In this document: piece after piece, positions 61,341-64,000 of the stretch | Layout of the letters: each line of letters begins with the position of its first letter | Position numbering within the stretch: the first letter of the stretch is position 1 | Assembly: GCA_015057635.1 (NCBI GenBank) | Contig: SVEB01000023.1 | Span: forward strand, 19,814-83,813 | Source: Lachnospiraceae bacterium | GTDB taxonomy: Bacteria > Bacillota > Clostridia > Lachnospirales > Lachnospiraceae | DNA length: 64,000 nucleotides | Reading direction: 5' to 3' | Translations under genes and position numbers: made by a program | The notes under the pieces: generated by a model | Seen by the model: only the letters and a program-made list of their open reading frames with translations | The model's database searches: none | What the model was told of the DNA's origin: nothing

Positions 61341-62286
61341 TCACTGCATATCTTCCAAATGTGCCGATAACTTTTTATATAATGCTTTCCTTAACTCAGG
61401 TGGTTCGATGCATGTGGCATTCATTATGATGTTCCAATAATCATTTTGTGCATTTTCAAATCCATATAAATTAATACAAATCTTCCATCGGTCTTTTTCA
61501 TGCCAAACAATCGAATACTCCATTCCTTTGAGATAGCAGAATGTCTTCTCATTTACTACCATGGTAACCAGATATTGTTCTTCTAAGGCACATTTCTGTT
61601 GAAATCCTTTCATTGCATCTTTGAAATAACTCTTTAGTTCAAAATTCTTCGGATATATAAATGTATCTTCTAATCGTGTACAATCCATAATCCGATCACA
61701 GCGAAACATACGAATTGTAAAAGAAGACTCACAATAGCCTATCAGATACCATATCATCTCTTTAATGACAATTCCATAAGGACGAATTGTTCTAGCGGAA
61801 ACTTCTTGATTTATTTTCTGATATGTAATCTTAAGTTTATGTAATTGAAATACAGATTGTAAGATAGTATCCAGCTGTGGCATGGAATGTTTTTCTCCCC
61901 ACCAGGGACTGCTATCTACAACGAAACGATTTACAATCTCTTCTGCCTGGTATCTGGCAATGCTTTTAAGATTTTCTTCAGTGATATATCCGTGTGCTTA
62001 TCTAGTATTCTACTTTTTTCTGCCTTTACCCCCATTCCATTTAGGAACAGATAGACGATGTCTTCCTTATCAAAGTGTTTGACCTGTGTCTGATATCCTT
62101 CCATCAGCAAGATTCCCCCATTCTGTCCAGACTGTGTACAAATAGGAATCCCTGCAGAACATAACGTATCAATGTCCCGGTAAATTGTACGTATGGATGT
62201 TTCTAATTCGTCTGCCAGACGTTTTGCAGTAATCTTTTTTCCTTCTCTAAGGCTAACAGAATATATAGTAGACGATCCAGTTTCAT
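61341..62286 (-). pseudogene. WYL-domain regulator gene broken by frameshifts
   Basis: ATG 62286 starts MKLDRLLYILLALE; a shift near 62250 leads into REGKKITAKRLADELETSIR and TIYRDIDTLCSAGIP, the HTH_11 domain, then the linker up to LKKILKALPDT. A second shift near 61950 leads to AEEIVNRFVVDSSPWWGEKH and the WYL domain (IRPYGIVIKEMIWYLIGYCE), ending at 61341. A full-length YafY-like protein of about 315 residues would result if both indels were repaired. The WYL part alone stays open (61341-61883) but lacks a DNA-binding domain. Confidence 0.85.
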
Positions 62287-62498
62287 AGTTTGCTCTTTAT
62301 ATACTGATGTGATTTCAATACAGTACAGTATCCTTTCATATTTTATGTATGAATGCAATTTTATTTATGTATACCATTTTATTATAATACCTCTTCGTGA
62401 AGCTTTCCATTTTTTCAAAGTTTTATTTACTGACACACTGTTGTCAGCAATCATTTGCTACGATATCTTCAACATTAATTTTTAAAGGAGAGAAGAAT

Positions 62499-63434
62499 AT
62501 GAACATTGGAATATTAGGAACCGGTTTTGGTGCTTATCATGCAGAGCTCTTTTCAACCATCAATGATGTGAATACGATCTATGTGTTTGGCAGAAACCCT
62601 GAAAAATTAAAAAATTTAGAATCAAGGCTTGGTATTCATCCGGTTACAGATATCAATGAAATCATGGAAAACGATAAGATTGATCTCGTTGACATCTGTC
62701 TTCCAAGTAATCTTCACTGTACCTATGCACTTCAAGCATTAAAGCACAATAAGCATGTATTATGCGAGACTCCTGTGGCTACTAACATTGCCGATGCGAT
62801 CGCTATGCAGACAGCACAACAAAAATCCAGAAAGCTGCTTATGGTCGATCTATTTATGCGTTTTGAGCATGCCTATCAAGTCTTAGCGAGCATTGTAAAA
62901 AGTGGAGAATATGGAAAACTGCAAAAGCTCCAAATTCAAAGAAATCCCCCACCTATCTGGGGTAATTTAGGACCAAACAACATTGTAACTGCTTTAATGA
63001 CACACGACATTGATTTTGTGTCCTACCTGATGGGAAGACCTGAAAAAATGCAAGTTGAAAAGGTACTTGGAAAAGTCGGGCAATATTCCGTTTCACTTCT
63101 TTGCTCATACGGAAATGCATTTGCTGAAATTAATGCTTCTTCTATGATGCCAATGGGTTATCCATTTTCAGTCTCCTATGAAGCAATCCTTGATAATGCA
63201 GTAGTCCGGTACTATGAAGATCGTTACAAAGGTCAAAATGATCGTATTGATACAAAACTCACCTTATATACAGAAAACGCTAGTAAGGATATTATTCCGC
63301 ATAACGACTGCTACTATGAAATGATCCGATATGCTGTAAAAATGGTCCAATCAGCAGAAAAACCAATCAATGACATCAGTGATGCTGTTATATCCATGGA
63401 CATGGCATTAAGAATTCAGGATTTGATTATCTAA
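62499..63434 (+). CDS. Gfo/Idh/MocA-family oxidoreductase
   Basis: A 311-residue NAD(P)-dependent oxidoreductase. Rossmann motif MNIGILGTGFGAYHAEL, then VDICLPSNLHCTYALQALKH and HVLCETPVATNIADAIAM with the EKP-type motif replaced by ETP. MRFEHAYQVLASI and the C-terminal beta-sheet domain follow. Such enzymes act on sugars, inositol or pseudaminic-type substrates. ATG 62499 is used since AAAGGAGAG lies 7-8 nt upstream; the frame is open further upstream without an SD. Terminator at 63619-63659 follows. Confidence 0.88.
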   Translation: MNIGILGTGFGAYHAELFSTINDVNTIYVFGRNPEKLKNLESRLGIHPVTDINEIMENDKIDLVDICLPSNLHCTYALQALKHNKHVLCETPVATNIADAIAMQTAQQKSRKLLMVDLFMRFEHAYQVLASIVKSGEYGKLQKLQIQRNPPPIWGNLGPNNIVTALMTHDIDFVSYLMGRPEKMQVEKVLGKVGQYSVSLLCSYGNAFAEINASSMMPMGYPFSVSYEAILDNAVVRYYEDRYKGQNDRIDTKLTLYTENASKDIIPHNDCYYEMIRYAVKMVQSAEKPINDISDAVISMDMALRIQDLII

Positions 63435-63618
63435 ATAAACTATCAAAGTAGTATAGGCGTACCTTTACAATAATATGAAATGCATTTTATCCAGCCTAAG
63501 CCGCAACTCATCCCCCATCTATTGTTCAAAAAAAGAAAGATGATACTCTAATAGTAAGCAAGAAACAGAGGCTCAGGGCGAGAGAAAAATCTGGGCTATT
63601 CTAAGAAATGAATAAGAA
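63435..63618. other. 3' flank with the second copy of a short repeat
   Basis: Contains CATCTATTGTTCAAAAAA followed by an A/G block and GATACT near 63515, shared with the region near 55680. No gene. Confidence 0.4.
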
Positions 63619-63659
63619 AGGGTTCTGAAAGTCTCTCACTCTATGACTTTCAGAACCCT
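63619..63659 (+). terminator. Terminator of the oxidoreductase gene
   Basis: Arms AGGGTTCTGAAAGT and ACTTTCAGAACCCT (14 bp perfect), loop 13 nt, followed by ATTTTTCT on the plus strand. Confidence 0.85.
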
Positions 63660-63686
63660 ATTTTTCTATGATTCATTCCTATAAAT

Positions 63687-63857
63687 TTATTTTGCAGTAG
63701 ATATATCTTTTATCATATCACCATTAATCATACGAATTTTCTTTTTTTCTTCTACCTTTATCCAGTTTTCCTCAACTGCAAGTATCCTTCCCTGAACGGC
63801 ACTAAACTCAGAAAACATTGAAATTATACAATCTTTACCTATAAAATCTTTAATCAT
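63687..63857 (-). CDS. Small SH3/Lsm-like protein, 56 residues
   Basis: A 56-residue ORF: MIKDFIGKDCIISMFSEFSA, VQGRILAVEENWIKVEEKKK, then IRMINGDMIKDISTAK. The pattern of five strands with GKDC-x-I and VEENWIKVE resembles small Sm-like/DUF6897-type proteins that are encoded in clostridia. Its ATG overlaps the TAA of the gene at 63850, so the two are coupled. Function unknown. Confidence 0.65.
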   Translation of the reverse strand: MIKDFIGKDCIISMFSEFSAVQGRILAVEENWIKVEEKKKIRMINGDMIKDISTAK

Positions 63858-64000
63858 TTCTGTCGGACAATTTCTTTTTCATATAATCATCAGCGGTATG
63901 GTCATACTGGCTTGCTCTGTAATTACTCGGCACTTCTACATATGTACCACCCGAAATCTTGAATTTCTTTTCTACCATAGTCTGAAAACCACCCGGGCAA
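63850..64000 (-). CDS. 3' end of an unidentified gene (partial)
   Basis: The last 49 codons of a gene that enters from the right edge: CPGGFQTMVEKKFKISGGTY to YMKKKLSDRND, then TAA. A Met within (MVEKKFKIS) could be the true start of a 42-residue protein, but the frame is open to the edge. Its stop overlaps the ATG of the small SH3/Lsm-like gene. No family recognised. Confidence 0.5.
   Translation of the reverse strand, partial: CPGGFQTMVEKKFKISGGTYVEVPSNYRASQYDHTADDYMKKKLSDRND

Overview
The window reads as a chromosomal segment of an anaerobic, low-GC, spore-former-type Clostridium, most likely a plant-polysaccharide-degrading member of the Lachnospiraceae. The basis is gene content: a GH10 xylanase with a dockerin, a giant pectate lyase/pectin methylesterase, LplABC-type sugar ABC genes, T-box control of trpS, a YolD/Y-family polymerase pair, a diiron rubrerythrin-like protein, and AT-rich intergenic DNA with strong SD sites. 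I see no rRNA, tRNA, CRISPR array, prophage or intact insertion sequence. Species cannot be named from sequence alone.

Layout. 1-6.5 kb: partial phosphotransferase, MntP-like exporter, trpS with its T-box leader, yolD plus Y-family polymerase, rubrerythrin-like protein, and a broken small secreted-protein gene. 6.7-10.1 kb: a four-gene minus-strand cassette (response regulator, histidine kinase, ABC ATPase, ABC permease) of the peptide-antibiotic sensing/export type. 10.3-15.4 kb: SDR dehydrogenase, a 92-bp perfect palindrome, a small membrane protein, an AraC-GNAT pair and an acyltransferase-3 membrane protein. 15.6-19.3 kb: an operon of membrane-anchored S41 peptidase, response regulator and histidine kinase, with a promoter and tandem 11-bp repeats upstream. 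19.5-25 kb: a lysine/alanine-rich small protein, a HelD-type helicase carrying an unexpected C-terminal GH31-N-like domain, and a SelO pseudogene.

25-43.9 kb is mainly nutrient acquisition. An alpha/beta hydrolase and an LplABC-type oligosaccharide ABC operon lie divergent from a PucR-type regulator. Next come a GH10 protein holding both a cohesin-like and a dockerin domain, a membrane-anchored cohesin-like protein, and a divergent AraC regulator. Then an Fe3+/phosphonate-type ABC operon runs into a 41-codon ORF and mgtC. 44-46.3 kb is a patch of decayed genes (GNAT, PQQ propeller, YczE). 46.4-53.2 kb is one 2264-residue secreted pectinolytic protein with PL1, LamG-like, FN3 and CE8 modules.

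53.4-64 kb holds a DUF998 membrane protein with a TetR-type operator inside its promoter, a CE4 deacetylase, a lipoprotein, an isochorismatase-HxlR operon, a GNAT/C39-like fusion, a beta-propeller protein, a WYL-regulator pseudogene, a Gfo/Idh/MocA oxidoreductase and, at the edge, two overlapping small genes.

Two themes stand out. First, the plant cell wall cluster pairs dockerin- and cohesin-like modules with pectin- and xylan-cleaving enzymes and sugar uptake. Second, decayed genes are frequent (at least seven well-supported remnants), several formed by clean internal deletions. Most single genes and operons end in long, nearly perfect hairpins. The most unusual single item is the HelD-GH31N fusion.
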